Positions 23,281 through 34,552 of a stretch of 64,000 nt of DNA are shown here, one piece after another. Each line of letters begins with the position of its first letter. Positions within the stretch are counted from its first letter, which is position 1. Source of the DNA: Aquatica leii (Eukaryota; Arthropoda; Insecta; Coleoptera; Lampyridae); contig CM069435.1 in the NCBI GenBank assembly GCA_035610365.1, positions 12,947,123 through 13,011,122 on the forward strand, written 5' to 3'. The notes beneath the pieces are model-generated. The model worked only from the letters and a program-made list of their open reading frames with translations. It ran no database searches and was not told the origin of the DNA. A program made the translations under genes and the position numbers.

Positions 23281-23700
23281 AAGAGTAGATTATTTGCACG
23301 ACACTGTTTACTACAACTACTGAAAAAAAATGATGTAGAAACTAATGGTTCTCTCCCATTTCCTGACGTTCTTGTGACTCGTAAGCCCCACAGAATTCTG
23401 GGCCACTCTGTTTATTGCAAACCGACCCATACGGACAGATACCTTCATACATCTTCTTATCATCATCCGGCGCAGAAACGTTCTGTTATTCAATCTTTAG
23501 TTCATAACGCTTTTTCTATTTGCCAATTTGAAAATCTAAAGTCGAAACTTCGTCATCTTACTAGAACCTTCACTGAACAATAGTTATATGAAGCGAGATA
23601 TTTAAACAAATATTAATCGTCGTCTGCATCTACGTGCTCCTTTACCTAAGGACATTTCTATTTCCGAATCCAATCCGAAATTGGCATTTTTACTTTATAT
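23281..23700 (+). pseudogene. PLE-1 reverse transcriptase C-terminal part
   Basis: The translation shows VETNGSLPFPDVLVTRKPHR, LGHSVYCKPTHTDRYLH, and SSYHHPAQKRSVIQSLVHNA, which are hallmark blocks of Penelope-like RT. A stop at 23581 precedes a linker reading NRRLHLRAPLPK. The palm with its catalytic aspartates is absent upstream. The frame is then interrupted by the hAT insertion at 23701 and resumes at 27661. Confidence 0.88.
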
Positions 23701-24484
23701 CAGGCCCGCGCCGTACATAAGAGCAAAGTCGTGTGGTGCACGAAAGCGCTGAAAGCCCCAAAACTCAAAAGTAAAATAAGATAAAGTAACCAACAACATT
23801 GTCAAAACAAAATTTATAATGATAATAATATCTTTTCCAAATGCGAGTACGCAATAATATCATTTATTCGATCATATACGTAATACGTAACATAATAACA
23901 TGAATTGTGTGAACTCAAACACATCTGATTTTATTCATGTTTGAGCTTGAAATTTGGCTTGCAACGAGCAAACGTGCGAACAAGCGTTTTTTTCCTGTCT
24001 GAGCTTGCAATGTACGAAACTTTATATATTTAAGCGCTGCATCGGTCGCGATTGCATTTGTTGCCTGATGCCCGATCGATAATTAACTTAGCGAAGTGAA
24101 AAGGTGCATGGGGTAAAAGATATCTGCTTTTGAAACTTTAGTCTTTTGTAGTTTTGCAGACTTTATAGTGATGTGTTTTATGTTGCAAATTAAGGTGAGT
24201 TCATCTAAAATTTATTTTTTATTTTAGATTTATTAAAACATTAAAAGCCAATAACGTTCATCTCAAAAATCCTTTTATATTTTATTATATAAACATCATT
24301 GTTAATTGAAGTAAATTCAAACACAATAATTGACAAGCATTAATATTACTATTTATAAAAGTTTATAAATTTTGAAATAACTTGAAATAAGTAATGTTGA
24401 AAAAATACTTTCGAGTTTGAGTTTGAGACGTCGAAACATTTCCATTTTTCATAAATAATTTGTCAATTTGTTTACTTACGTATT

Positions 24485-24650
24485 AATTTCTTTACAGTAT
24501 ACAAGATGTCAGAAAAAAAAGAAATTGTCTGGATACCAAAATTTGCGGAATAAAAGAAAAAGAGAGGAAGAACTGGAAAACCATGTCAAAATTACGCATT
24601 TTTTTTCAAAACCCGAGTCTACTTTGCTAAATATTAATAACAACAATAAT
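24485..24650 (+). pseudogene. hAT-1 transposase N-terminus (ZMYM1-like)
   Basis: It reads KKKKLSGYQNLRNKRKREEE, then THFFSKPES. This KxLSG...KRKREEE start followed by a F-F-motif is typical of hAT transposases annotated as ZMYM1-like. It is preceded by a pyrimidine tract and TTTACAG, so it may begin an exon. The frame crosses the pogo insertion: after the right TA at 27456 it continues ESQYSEPVLEKSISSRQETD. The rest of the transposase is missing. Confidence 0.6.
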
Positions 24651-24651
24651 A

Positions 24652-27454
24652 GGGGGGAGTGGGTAGGAATGGGACGCAGGTGGAATGGGATATTCGTGAT
24701 TCCTACAATTCTCTGCATACTAGATGTTCTTGCAAGTGGCAATAGGTGGCCATAGTAGTGTGTTTTGCACACACTTATTTTGATGGTGGTGCTGCTACTT
24801 ATAGTGAAAAAATTTAATTGTGTTTTGTTTTACCATCAAAAAGTAAATATTGATTCTCAACATAAAAACGTGTTGTTGGCGTATATGTTCAGTTATTAGG
24901 TTCATGTATATTTTCATAGGTATGTTTTTTGTGCCTCCTGTATATGCATGTAGGTTAGCAAACCAAAAATGCCGATAATAAAATTATGGGAAATTTAAAC
25001 TTTTGAATGGTCTGTGCAGGAGGAATGGGACAATTTAAATGCAGTAGGAATGGGACAGTCCCATTCTACCTGCTAGTGTAATGTAAGTTTAAACAGAGGT
25101 TTAAACAAATAATTTTGTTTTGCAGTCTCCATAATGGGTAGAATTTGGGTGCGTAAAACCAACAGAGAACGAGTAACTGAAGATCAACTGAAAAATGCAA
25201 TCGAAAAAGTTAGGAAAGGTAGTTCCAATAGATGTGTTGCAAATGCGTTTAACATCCCAAAACCATCATTAGCACGTCATGTAAGTGCGTCAAAACCATT
25301 AAACAATATTGCTGAATATAAGTACAATCCCAATGTCGCTGTTAACCAAGTGTTCAGCAAGCAACAGGAAGAAATGGTTTGTGAATATTTAAAAACTGCA
25401 TCCAAAATGCATTATGGTCTCAGCACAAAACAAGTGAAGAAACTTGCTTATCAGTGTGCTGTCGCATTGAAACTTGAATTACCTCGTAAGTGGGAAGAAA
25501 ACAAAGAAGCTGGAAAGGAATGGTTATTCGGTTTTATGCCCAAAAATCCCACTCTTTCTATTCGTGCTCCTGAAGCTACCAGCTTAAGCCGCTCTACTAG
25601 CTTCAACGAGAAGAACGTAGGAAACTTTTTTTCTAACGTCAAGACATTATACCATCGTCATACGTTTAACAACAGTGCACAAGCCTCCTAAAATCATTGG
25701 CGAAAAGGGTGGTAAACAAATTGGACAAGTGACTTCGGCAGAGCGTGGTCAGCTGATTACCCTAAGTTGTTTTGTTAATGTTACGGGGAACACAGTTCCA
25801 CCAGCTTTCGCCTTTCCTAGGGTGAATTTGAAAGATTTCATGATTCACGGTGCGCCACCTGGGAGTCTCGGTTTGTCACATAAAAGTGGATGGATGACCT
25901 CAGACAATTTTTTATTGACTCTTAGACATTTTATTAAACATGTGAAATGCAATCGAAATGAACTTGTGGTACTTTTTTTAGACAATCACATGTCAACGTC
26001 AATGTGATACAGGCAGCCAATTGCTTATAACTTTTCCCCCTCATTGCAACCGGCTTCAACCACTAGATATTTCCGTTTATGGTCCATTGAAGTCTAGATA
26101 CAATTAAGCTTGTGATAACTGGATGGTTGCTAACCCCGGAAAGTCTCTAACGATATATAATATAGCTAAACTTGGTGGATCTGCATTTAACAGTGCTTGT
26201 ACAAAAGACAATATTTTAAAAGGGTTACAGAAGACAGGCATATGACCCTATAATCCCAGTGTATTTTTAAAAGACGATTTTTTGATGGCATATGCGCAGA
26301 ACGTGCGCTTAATGAAAATGAACAAGAAAATGACACTACTTCTGTAGATAAAGAGAATGGCACTATCAGTTGCACTTCAAATGATTCTCAGTTTTGCCAA
26401 ATAAATTTACTAAGCACTTCGACCTCAACTTGTTCAGAGGTGAATAAATGTAGGTACACGACTTTCAAAACTTCATCAAACCATTGTTCTTTTTCTTTAG
26501 CAGGTGTTAACACCAGAACATATATCCAAAGGCTCCTCCTCGTAAATTTAAACAATGCCGAAAGCGTGGAAAAACCTGAATATTAACTGATACGCCGGAG
26601 AAGGAAGAGATAGAAGAGCTTCACAACAACAAGAAAAGCAAGCAAGAGTTACAGAAGATTGAACAATGCAAAAAAAGTGTATATATTCTAGTAATATTAT
26701 CCTCGATAACAATAACCGAAAAAAAGACACGTTTACAGAAGATTCAGATAATTCAAGTGAGAGTATGCCAGATTTGTGTGATTCCTCTGGCGATGAAAAT
26801 TTAAATTTTGACCAAGAGGATGAGTTTGATTTTGACATCAATAATATCACAGTTGGAGATTTTGTTTTATGTAAGTTTCTAGGTAAGAAACAGGTTGTTC
26901 ACTACGCTGCTAAAATCAATACCCTAACAAGAGAAGAGATTGAAGTTAGCTTTCTTAGAAGAATGGGCACTTCATCAAAGTTTGTATTTCCTACCGAAGA
27001 AGATAACAATACAATTCCAACAAATGACGTTGTCTTGAAGCTACCATCCCCACAATGTTTTGGGGGAACACAAAGGACTTCGTTCATTTTTTATTTTGAA
27101 ATTAATTTTGATTTGTTTAAGAATGTACGTTGACTTCAACATTTGTTATACCTACCTAATACATTAGTTTACATCGATAACGCCATTTTTATTTTCTATT
27201 GCATTTCTAACTACCTGTCACATTCCCCCTGCAATGTGTCCCATTCCAACTGCCTATCAGGAGGTTTGGGACATTTATCCGAAAATTTTCTTTTTTTTTT
27301 AATATTTAAGAACAGAAATCAATGATTTTGAATAGGTAGACATCTATTAAATATTTCAAACAGTAGCGTCTAAAAATTTCAGATTATACCAAGTAGGGAG
27401 AACGGTGTAATAGTCATTCAAACGCAAAACGTCCCAAACCTACCCACCCTCTCC
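24652..27454 (+). mobile_element. pogo-like DNA transposon, family C, nested in hAT-1
   Basis: The left end begins GGGGGGAGTGGGTAGGAATG at 24652 and the right end is its imperfect complement, ending at 27454. Both are flanked by TA (24650-24651 and 27455-27456), the standard pogo target. The motif GGAATGGGAC or its complement recurs inside both ends (about 24678, 25022-25070, 27239-27250). Length is 2803 bp with a single broken transposase. Confidence 0.9.
25134..27133 (+). pseudogene. pogo-like transposase, family C
   Basis: 25134-25691 encodes two DNA-binding HTH parts: GRIWVRKTNRERVTEDQLKN with CVANAFNIPKPSLARHV, then MHYGLSTKQVKKLAYQCAV and WLFGFMPKNPTLSIRAPEA. The first catalytic aspartate block is deleted: HTFN runs directly into TVHKPPKIIGEKGGK near 25670. 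The second aspartate is in LFLDNHMSTS (about 25980) and the third in RLQPLDISVYGPLK (about 26050-26090). The C-terminal ORF (26666-27133) has an acidic linker and a domain with GDFVLCKFLGKK, VSFLRRMG and VVLKLPSPQ, matching family B. Loss of the first aspartate makes it inactive. Confidence 0.87.
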
Positions 27455-27660
27455 TACAGCTGAATCCCAATATTCTGAACCTGTACTTGAAAAAAGTATC
27501 AGCAGCAGACAAGAAACTGATACTTTTTAAAATTATTTTTTAATAGTGGATAATAATACCTAACTTAACCCATATCTATACTCACATATGAAAGTAATAC
27601 AAAATTGGGGCGTTATTTTAAATTTGCACAAAGGCGTTAAAATTGCTAGGCGCGGGCCTG

Positions 27661-28240
27661 TTTTACATTCACAAGGTTACAGATCAAATAGGAAAACTTC
27701 TTTGTAAGAATGGTGTTAAACCCATATTCAACTCGACAGACAAAATCTCTAGGATTCTCCCAAGGACAAATTTCTTACTTTCATTTCTAGGTGTATTCCA
27801 AATTCCTTGTTTATGTGGTTTAATCTGCATTGGTGAAACCGGTCGTTTCGTCATTACACGCATTTCAGAACATAATCGTTGTATAAGGAAAAGTCATATT
27901 TCTAAGTCTGCGGTTTCTGAACATCATTGTAGCAAAGGTCACAATATAAATTTTTATAACATTTCGGTGATTGCAAAATCTTGATTCTTTTTCAATCTGA
28001 AAATCCGAAAGAGCATAGAAATCATTAAACACACTAATAATAATAACTTCAATCGTGATAATGGTTTCGAGCTTTCAGCTCTTTGGTTTCCAGTCATTAC
28101 TCTTTTATTGAGAACACGTTCCTTTTTGACCGTAATGATGATACATCTTCTTTATATACGGAGACTACTTCCTCTAAAGCCACTTCTTTGGAGTTTAGAA
28201 TCTGGCTTGGTCACAAGTTGGTTATTTAACTTTTGAGAGG
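27661..28240 (+). pseudogene. PLE-1 GIY-YIG endonuclease end
   Basis: It resumes the PLE with YIHKVTDQIGKLLCKNGVKP, then GVFQIPCLCGLICIGETGRF, the GIY-YIG signature in the form LICIGET, then ITRISEHNRCIRKSHISKSA and a second conserved block, KGHNINFYNISVIAKS. After a stop at 27982 the tail reads RKSIEIIKHTNNNNFNRDNG-like sequence in another frame. The nuclease would cut the target during insertion. Homologous segments occur at 60819-61200 (minus) and 61235-61516 (plus). Confidence 0.88.
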
Positions 28241-28254
28241 TTCTTAGTTAGATT

Positions 28255-30185
28255 TCAGTTGCTTGTTTGAGTTCTTCGATTTCTTTTACGTCCTGATTAA
28301 GCCCTTTACAAAAGTGGGCGAAACGTTTGCAACTTCGGTTACAACAATGACACGGTGTAAAGACGTTTTTTTTCAACCATTAAAAATAATTTAAAATCGT
28401 AAACCAATAAATAGCAGATTAACTCGAGACCTGTTCAAGCATGTCTACGACGGCGGTAAACTTTCCTCTTGCCGAAGATAAGATTCCATTTACTGTTACT
28501 TTACTGAGCGAAGCCATAATTTCAGTTACATCAACAAAACCGAGATTTATTGAGATCATAACATGACAATGATATTAGTTTATGAAGAAACATTATTGAA
28601 GAAATAAAAAACTGTTGGTGAAATGCAAATCATATAGGATACGAACGCTTAGATTGTAATTTTTTGGTGTCAAGGAAGCACAACGAAGACAGGAAAAAGA
28701 AATTTATTTCTTCAGAAAACACACACTAATAACTTCAATCGTGATAATGGTTTCGAGCTATATTTCTTTTACGTCATGATTAAGCCCTTTACAAAAGTGA
28801 GTGATACGTTTGCAACTTCGGTTACAACAATGACACGGTCTAAAGACGTTTTTTTTCAACCATTAAAAATAATTTAAAATCGTAAACCAATAAATAGCAG
28901 ATTAACTCGAGATCTGTTCAAGCATGTCTACGACGGCGGTAGACCTTCCCCTTGCCGAAGAAAAGATTCCATTTACTGTTACTTTACTGAGCGAAGCCAT
29001 AATTTCAGTTACATCAACAAAACCGAGATTTATTGAGATCATAACATGACAATGATATTAGTTTATGAAGAAACATTATTGAAGAAATAAAAAACTGTTG
29101 GTGAAATGCAAATCATATAGGATACGAACGCTTAGATTGTAATTTTTTGGTGTCAAGGAAGCACAACGAAGACAGGAAAAAGAAATTTATTTCTTCAGAA
29201 AACACACACTAATAACTTCAATCGTGATAATGGTTTCGAGCTATATTTCTTTTACGTCATGATTAAGCCCTTTACAAAAGTGAGTGATACGTTTGCAACT
29301 TCGGTTACAACAATGACACGGTGTAAAGACGTTTTTTTTCAATCATTAAAAATAATTTAAAATCGTAAATGAATAAATAGCAGATTAACTTGAGACCTGT
29401 TCAAGCATGTCTACGACGGCGGTAAACCTTCCCCTTGCCGAAGATAAGATTCCATTTACTGTTACTTTACTGTGCAAAGCCAGAATTTCAGGTACATCGA
29501 CAAAACCGAGATTTATTGAGATCATAACATTACAATGATATTAGTTTATGAAGAAACATTATTGAAGAAATAAAGAATTGTTGGTGAAATGCAAATCATA
29601 TAGGATACGAACGCTTAGATTGCAATTTTTTGGTGTCAAGGAAACACAACGAAGACAGGAAAAAGAAATTGATCTCTTCAGAAAACACACACTAATAACT
29701 TCAATCGTGATAATGGTTTCGAGCTATATTTCTTTTACGTCATGATTAAGCCCTTTACAAAAGTGAGTGATACGTTTGCAACTTCGGTTACAACAATGAC
29801 ACGGTCTAAAGACGTTTTTTTTCAACCATTAAAAATAATTTAAAATCGTAAACCAATAAATAGCAGATTAACTCGAGATCTGTTCAAGCATGTCTACGAC
29901 GGCGGTAGACCTTCCCCTTGCCGAAGAAAAGATTCCATTTACTGTTACTTTACTGAGCGAAGCCAGAATTTCAGTTACATCAACAAAACCGAGATTTATT
30001 GAGATCATAACATGAAAATGATATTGGTTTATGAAGAAACATTATTGAAGAAATAAAAAATTGTTGGTGAAATGCAAATCTTATAGGATACGAACGCTTA
30101 GATTGCAATTTTTTGGTGTCAAGGAAGCACAACGAAGACAGGAAAAAGAAATTGATCTCTTCAGAAAACATGTCATCAAACAAAC
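28255..30185 (+). repeat. Four-unit tandem array, 483-bp period, of PLE terminal sequence
   Basis: The string CGTTTGCAAC occurs at 28324, 28807, 29290 and 29773, exactly 483 bp apart. Each unit joins the end of the PLE coding region, a terminal non-coding segment with the GTGGGCGAAACG-like motif (decayed to GTGAGTGATACG in units 2-4), and a leader with KKHNEDRKKK-like coding capacity. Units 1 and 3 share variants against units 2 and 4. Confidence 0.92.
28293..28370 (+). ncRNA. Hammerhead-like motif in PLE-1 terminal region (decayed)
   Basis: CTGATTA (28293-28299), a short hairpin, then GAAA (28320-28323) and a second hairpin resemble the hammerhead core CUGAUGA...GAAA. The core has one substitution here. 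Compare the better-preserved copy at 61741. Confidence 0.35.
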
Positions 30186-30962
30186 AAAGAAAAAGATTAT
30201 AGATTGTTTACTATAAGTCTGCAATATATGCGTACTGTTTTCCCTGCTTTTTATTTGGTAAACTCAATTTTCAAACGGATTTTTAGATTAGAAAAATACC
30301 ACACAGCGAATGAAAATACACGATAAACCAAAACATCGGGCATGGGTACAGATACTGATTAGTAGAATTAAGAGCTGTATAGAAGTTATATTTAAAAAAG
30401 AACAAGAGTACTAGATAAAAGTACTGCAAAAAGAAGCGTCAGTGGTGAAATTCCTTTCTTTACGTGGATTAGCTTTTCGCGGAGATACAGAATTACTTAG
30501 TTCTCAACATATTGGTAACTACCTAGAAATTTTAGAAATGATCGCATAGTACGACTCTTTTTTAGGTATGCATTTAGCCAATTATGGGAATCAAGATGTG
30601 GGAAAAATGTTTACATTTTTGGGGTCTATGTAGGAATTTTAAATGACAATAGAGACAAAAAGATTAAACTTGGTTTAAGCTATTGAGAAGATATGGAGAA
30701 TGTGGTAATAAAAAGGTTTAGAAAAACCAGTTTTAAAAGCAAAGGTAGTTAAGAAATTTGAAGTCTGGCTGCTACAATTGAGTACTATTGAGTTTTTGGC
30801 ATAGCCGTAATTAGGCCTTAACTAGCATTATAATTTTATCATAACGATTTTTTTGCATAAAAGATAATTGTAAATTTAGATTTTTTGTTTGTCGCGATGG
30901 CCTTACAATATACGGGGCTCATAAGCCGTGGCTTACTTAGCCTATTCATTAATCCGGCACTG
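30186..30962 (+). pseudogene. hAT transposase fragment (hAT-2) with 3' TIR
   Basis: After the PLE array the frame shows YCFPCFLFGKLN, the TTF-type zinc region of ZMYM1-like hAT transposases, then VVKFLSLRGLAFRGD, LSSQHIGNYLEILEMIA and YGNQDVGK, all in the expected order but with stops (about 30289, 30413, 30549). The end AATCCGGCACTG at 30951-30962 is the complement of CAGTGCCGGATT, a hAT-style terminus. The left end and the catalytic C-terminus are missing. Confidence 0.72.
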
Positions 30963-31175
30963 TTGGGGATGCATGATTGCCGTATCAGAGTTAGACGAAG
31001 ACATGAGGAACGGCACAATGTTCAATTTTATGTTGAGCGGTATGTTTATATTTCATCACCAGTTGGCAGACCCACTTTTCCAGTAGTATAATGCCCGTAC
31101 CCACATAGCAAGACTCATTCGCTGCGCTGCGCTCGCTCGTACGCTCAACATTCCCTCGCGCAATAAACACCAAGA
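30963..31175. other. Short gap
   Basis: No gene recognised. It includes a small GC-rich patch of CGCTGCGCTGCGCTCGCTCG type near 31112-31132. Confidence 0.5.
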
Positions 31176-31775
31176 TTTTAGGAAGTGGCTCTGGGGGCCT
31201 TTTTAGATATAGAGGGGGCGTTTGATAATACCTCTCTAGAATCGATTAGAACTGCTATGGAAAGCAAAGAGGTACATACTACCGTGGGTAGATAGATTGA
31301 TACCATGCTAAGACATAGAAACATTACGGCTTCGCTTAATAACGACTCTGTAGCGGTCCGAGCTGCACGAGGATGTCCGCAAGGGGGAGTTTTCTCCCCG
31401 TGTCTGTGCTGTTTGGTGGTAGACGGATTGCTGAGGCAATTAAGTGAGGCAGGCTACAACACGGTTGGCTATGCCGACGACATAGTGATTGTGGTACGTG
31501 GCAGATTTGAAGAGACCGTATCAGTTGTGATGCAGGGAGCCTTAAATCTAGTTGAACGATTGTGTAGAGGAGAGGGCTTGTCGGTCAATCCGGCAAAAAC
31601 GAGCTTCATTCTCTTCTTATGAAGGAAAGGCCCGACAAAGCTAAAGAGCATAGCAATGTACGGAGCCAAGCTACAGGTAGTGAGGAAAGGCAAATACTTG
31701 GGCGTAACATTAGACCAGAGGCTAACCTTCAAACCACACCTAGAGAGAATAGCGAACAAAGCTTAAAGTCCTTGT
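31176..31775 (+). pseudogene. LOA/I-like copy A reverse transcriptase (C-terminal part)
   Basis: It begins at the block with the first RT aspartate (FLDIEGAFDNT, where copy B has FLDIERAFDNT). CPQGGVFSPCLCC and GYNTVGYADDIVIVV follow; the YADD box is intact in this copy. GLSVNPAKTSFIL ends at a TGA (31619-31621) where copy B has CGA, so it is a nonsense mutation. The frame continues RKGPTKLKSIAM and KYLGVTLDQRLTF until a one-base deletion near 31765. Confidence 0.88.
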
Positions 31776-33079
31776 GGGCTTGCAGACGAGCATTCGGAAG
31801 CAAGTGGGGCTTATCTCTAAAGATGACCCACTGGATATACACTCGAATTATCAGAACGATCATTACGTACGCGTCACTGGTGTGGTGGCATAGAACCTTC
31901 ACCCAGAGGGCCATACAGACACTCAGCAAGGTACAGCGCAGAACTTGCCTTGGAATCACGGGGGCAATGACAACCATCCCGACGGCAGCCATGGAGACTC
32001 TCCTGGAGCTGCCGCCACTACACCTAGTAATTAAGGCGGAGGCACTCAGAGGGGCATACCGTCTGAGAGTCAACGGCGAGGAGAGATCGTCAAGGGTTGG
32101 GCATTCGACCATCTTTGCCGAGATCTCTAAAGACAAAAACCTCAGTATGATAACTGAGAGAATACCTAAAACAGTTTGTTCTATTAAACTGTTTAAGACA
32201 ACAATCCGCACCCGTTACGACTGGGAGAACAATTCCAACAAAACAAAGCTGAATGGAATTGTGTATTACACAGATGGCTCAAAAACCACTAAGGGCATTG
32301 GCTTTGGTGTGTACAGGAGCAATGAACAGAGCTGCAGAATCTCTGTAAGCCTAAGTCAAAAAGCAACCGTGTTCCAAGCCGAGGTATATGCAATCCTGAC
32401 AGCATCTGCTCAACTAATAAAAGAGAACCTTTCTAAAAAGAGAATCTTTATAGTCACAGACAGCAAAGCAGCGATTGCAGCATTAGAATCATATGTGGTA
32501 AGCTCAAGGTTAGTACTTGAATGCACACAAATGCTAAACGCACTAGGTAAGTGTAATACAGTTACAATAGTGTGGGCACCTGGGCATGCGGGAATCGCTG
32601 GTAACCAGGTTGCTGACGGGCTTGCCATGGCGGCAAGCGCGAAACCACTCATAGACCTTGAACCGGTTTGTGGGATTACATATAACACAGCCAAACAGGA
32701 GATTGAAGCAATACTCACGAAAGAGCACTGCAGACACTGGTCGAAAGTCCCAGCACAGAATCATTCCAAGGTCCTTCTGGAAACCCCCGACGGGGGCTTA
32801 GCAACGTCCATCTTAAAGTTAAGTAGGACGAAGATCAAACTTGCAACAGAGATGGTGACAGGCCACTGTCGTTTAAACAAACACCTGCATAAAATGGGAC
32901 TGACTGATAGGCCGTTATGCAGGGGTTGTGGTGAGGAGGAAGAAACTCCATACCACGTCATCACAAGGGCAAGGGAACGCCTACTTGGAAATGAAAAGAT
33001 TACACAAGAGGAAGTAACGAAGATTCGCCCTACTGAAATCCTGGACTTTGTCAAAGATACAGGTATTCTAGAAGGGTAG
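31766..33079 (+). pseudogene. LOA/I-like copy A RT end, RNase H and tail
   Basis: From LKSLWACRRAFGSKWG the frame is open to the natural stop at 33079. RNase H residues are visible: GIVYYTDGSKT (first aspartate), FQAEVYAILTAS (glutamate), IFIVTDSKAAIAAL (aspartate) and IVWAPGHAGIAGNQVADGLA (final HxD region). The tail has HCRLNKHLHKMGL and CRGCGEEEETPYHVI, but a 15-bp deletion relative to copy B has removed the CHCEV part of the zinc motif. The first 49 residues of the longer ORF that starts at 31619 are out of frame and not real. Confidence 0.9.
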
Positions 33080-33140
33080 AAAACATCGGGGAGCACAATA
33101 CGTCGCGGTGCCGGGACTATATTGGGACCACCCCTAGGTA

Positions 33141-33141
33141 A

Positions 33142-33170
<29 letters not shown>
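33141..33170 (+). repeat. (AAT)n tail of LOA/I-like copy A
   Basis: About nine AAT units directly after the 3' UTR, the counterpart of 41033-41058. Confidence 0.9.
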
Positions 33171-33172
<2 letters not shown>

Positions 33173-33690
33173 GCCTTGTTTCTCTCTCCTAAGTCAATTA
33201 TACTTTCCTATAAACATCAAACATACAATTTAGTTCTAGCACAGATTACGCACATTAGAATTATATATTCTATACGTATCTACGATCACATCATAGCAAT
33301 TTTGATTCTCCAAATAATTTTAAATTTGAAACTGAAAGTCTTAGTATCCTGTTGCTTTATTCAGTAATTAAATTCTACCAATTTATGTCACAATTTTGAA
33401 TCTATTATGTGAAAGACAATTTCACTGTGTTTTTTTATTATATGTACCATTTATCGACTACTGTCAGTACTATTATATCTAAAGACCCAAATACGCTATT
33501 ATATATTTCAACATCATACAGGAAATTTTTAGAACAACAATCTTTCAATTAAGAAACTTTTCTAAATCTACATAATCATTTTTAAAAACTTTTGTTATTT
33601 GGTGTGATCGGTGTTTATTTATTCATTAGTAACAAATTACGATACAATATCGTTCTCAATAAAATGTAGAAAAACTAGTAACAGCTTTCT
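33171..33690. other. AT-rich gap
   Basis: No recognisable gene; short AT-rich ORFs only. Confidence 0.6.
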
Positions 33691-33899
33691 GTTATCAGCT
33701 ATAGGTTCCCATTTCGTCTAAATCAACAACACCAGGAACGTAATACAGTTTTCCATTCTGGATAATTTCGGTGTTGTCGTTATCACACAAGCTGAGCTTT
33801 CGTCGCACCCCGGAACAAACTGATTGATTGCGCCGTAAAATCTTGTTTTTATAGACCGGTTCTCGATCGATAAAACTGGTTTCCAAATCTCCGGTAAAG

Positions 33900-34497
33900 G
33901 AAAACTAGAATCTCGGCTAATATTAAAAGTTCATAGCGCTGGTAATAGGTCGAAGAGGAATATTAGACTTATAATCCGTTAAATCGAGGAGCTTTAGAAT
34001 CTTTAGGTATTAAAAGTTTCTTATCGGTTTTATTAATTGACGACTTTTTTATAAATTTGGAAAGTGCTCTTTTAATATATGAAGAAGGATCTTTGGAAAT
34101 TGTTTTATACGACCCGTCTGCGAGAAGAGTAGATTTTGTTGTGGCATTATCTTTATCAGTTTTAAGAATTACTCTAGATTATCTTCATAAAGAGATTTTA
34201 ATGCCAAAATTCCGATGTTGGAATGTTATTTTGGAGAATTCTTGATTTCCGAAGAATTTTTGTAGTTTCAAAACGAATTTCATCTGCAAAAAGATTGGGA
34301 ACTGCTTGGATAGAAGCTTCTAGATTTGATATAATTTTTGCAATTAAAAGTTGTTTTGAAGCAAATACAAAATTAAAACCTTTTGACAAAATAGCTGTTT
34401 CTGTAGAAGACAATGAGCGCGAAGATAAATTAATTACAGCCTCGGGTTTTGCTTTTGAATTTTCAAAAAATGTTAAATCATCTAACTAAGGTGTTAG
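33900..34497 (-). pseudogene. PLE-2 RT N-terminal region (left arm)
   Basis: Minus strand reads ETAILSKGFNFVFASKQLLI, then ISNLEASIQAVPNLFADEIR and FETTKILRKSR, equivalent to the conserved PLE segment also present at 11.9-12.1 kb. Frame changes lead into NATTKSTLLADGSYKTISKD, PSSYIKRALSKFIKKS and KKLLIPKDSKAPR. Similarity then jumps to the terminal inverted segment, so the RT palm is deleted. Confidence 0.8.
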
Positions 34498-34552
34498 TCG
34501 CAAACCATTATAATCTATTGCAAAGTTTACGTCTGCAAAACCAAGACTAATA

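Larger units (their letters stand above)
23701..27660 (+). mobile_element. hAT-type element with internal deletion (hAT-1), carrying a pogo-like element
   Basis: 12-bp perfect TIRs CAGGCCCGCGCC at 23701-23712 and its complement at 27649-27660. Flanks CTTTATAT and TTTTACAT match at 6 of 8 positions, fitting an aged 8-bp hAT duplication. The only transposase part is an N-terminal segment. Without the inner pogo element it is about 1.15 kb, so it was a non-autonomous deletion derivative. Confidence 0.85.
23281..30185 (+). mobile_element. Penelope-like element (PLE-1) with nested insertions and tandem terminal array
   Basis: RT end (23281-23700) and GIY-YIG region (27661-28240) are halves of one PLE separated by a nested hAT element with short flanking duplications. 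Downstream, the terminal non-coding region and start of the next unit are tandemly repeated about four times. PLEs often insert as tandem or inverted partial copies. Confidence 0.85.
31176..33170 (+). mobile_element. LOA/I-like non-LTR retrotransposon, copy A (5'-truncated)
   Basis: Closely similar to 39050-41058, but starts inside the RT. RT, RNase H and CCHC-like tail are followed by the same short 3' UTR and an (AAT)n tail. 5' truncation and a microsatellite tail are normal for this group. Confidence 0.9.

Noticed and set aside
23701..27660. Reading the CAGGCCCGCGCC ends as those of the pogo-like transposase inside
   Set aside because: The pogo element has its own TIRs and TA duplications at 24650-27456; the outer ends have an 8-bp-type duplication and a hAT N-terminus.
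28255..30185. Regularly spaced repeats considered as a CRISPR or bacterial-type array
   Set aside because: The 483-bp unit is continuous with PLE coding and terminal sequence, with no short repeat/spacer alternation, and the window is animal DNA.
31619..31765. N-terminal 49 residues of the 486-residue ORF
   Set aside because: They are out of frame relative to the RT (KKSIAMYGAK-type frame) and arise from a one-base deletion.
34057..34489. Plus-strand ORFs in the PLE-2 left arm
   Set aside because: The minus strand carries the conserved PLE RT start; the plus-strand frames are shadows.
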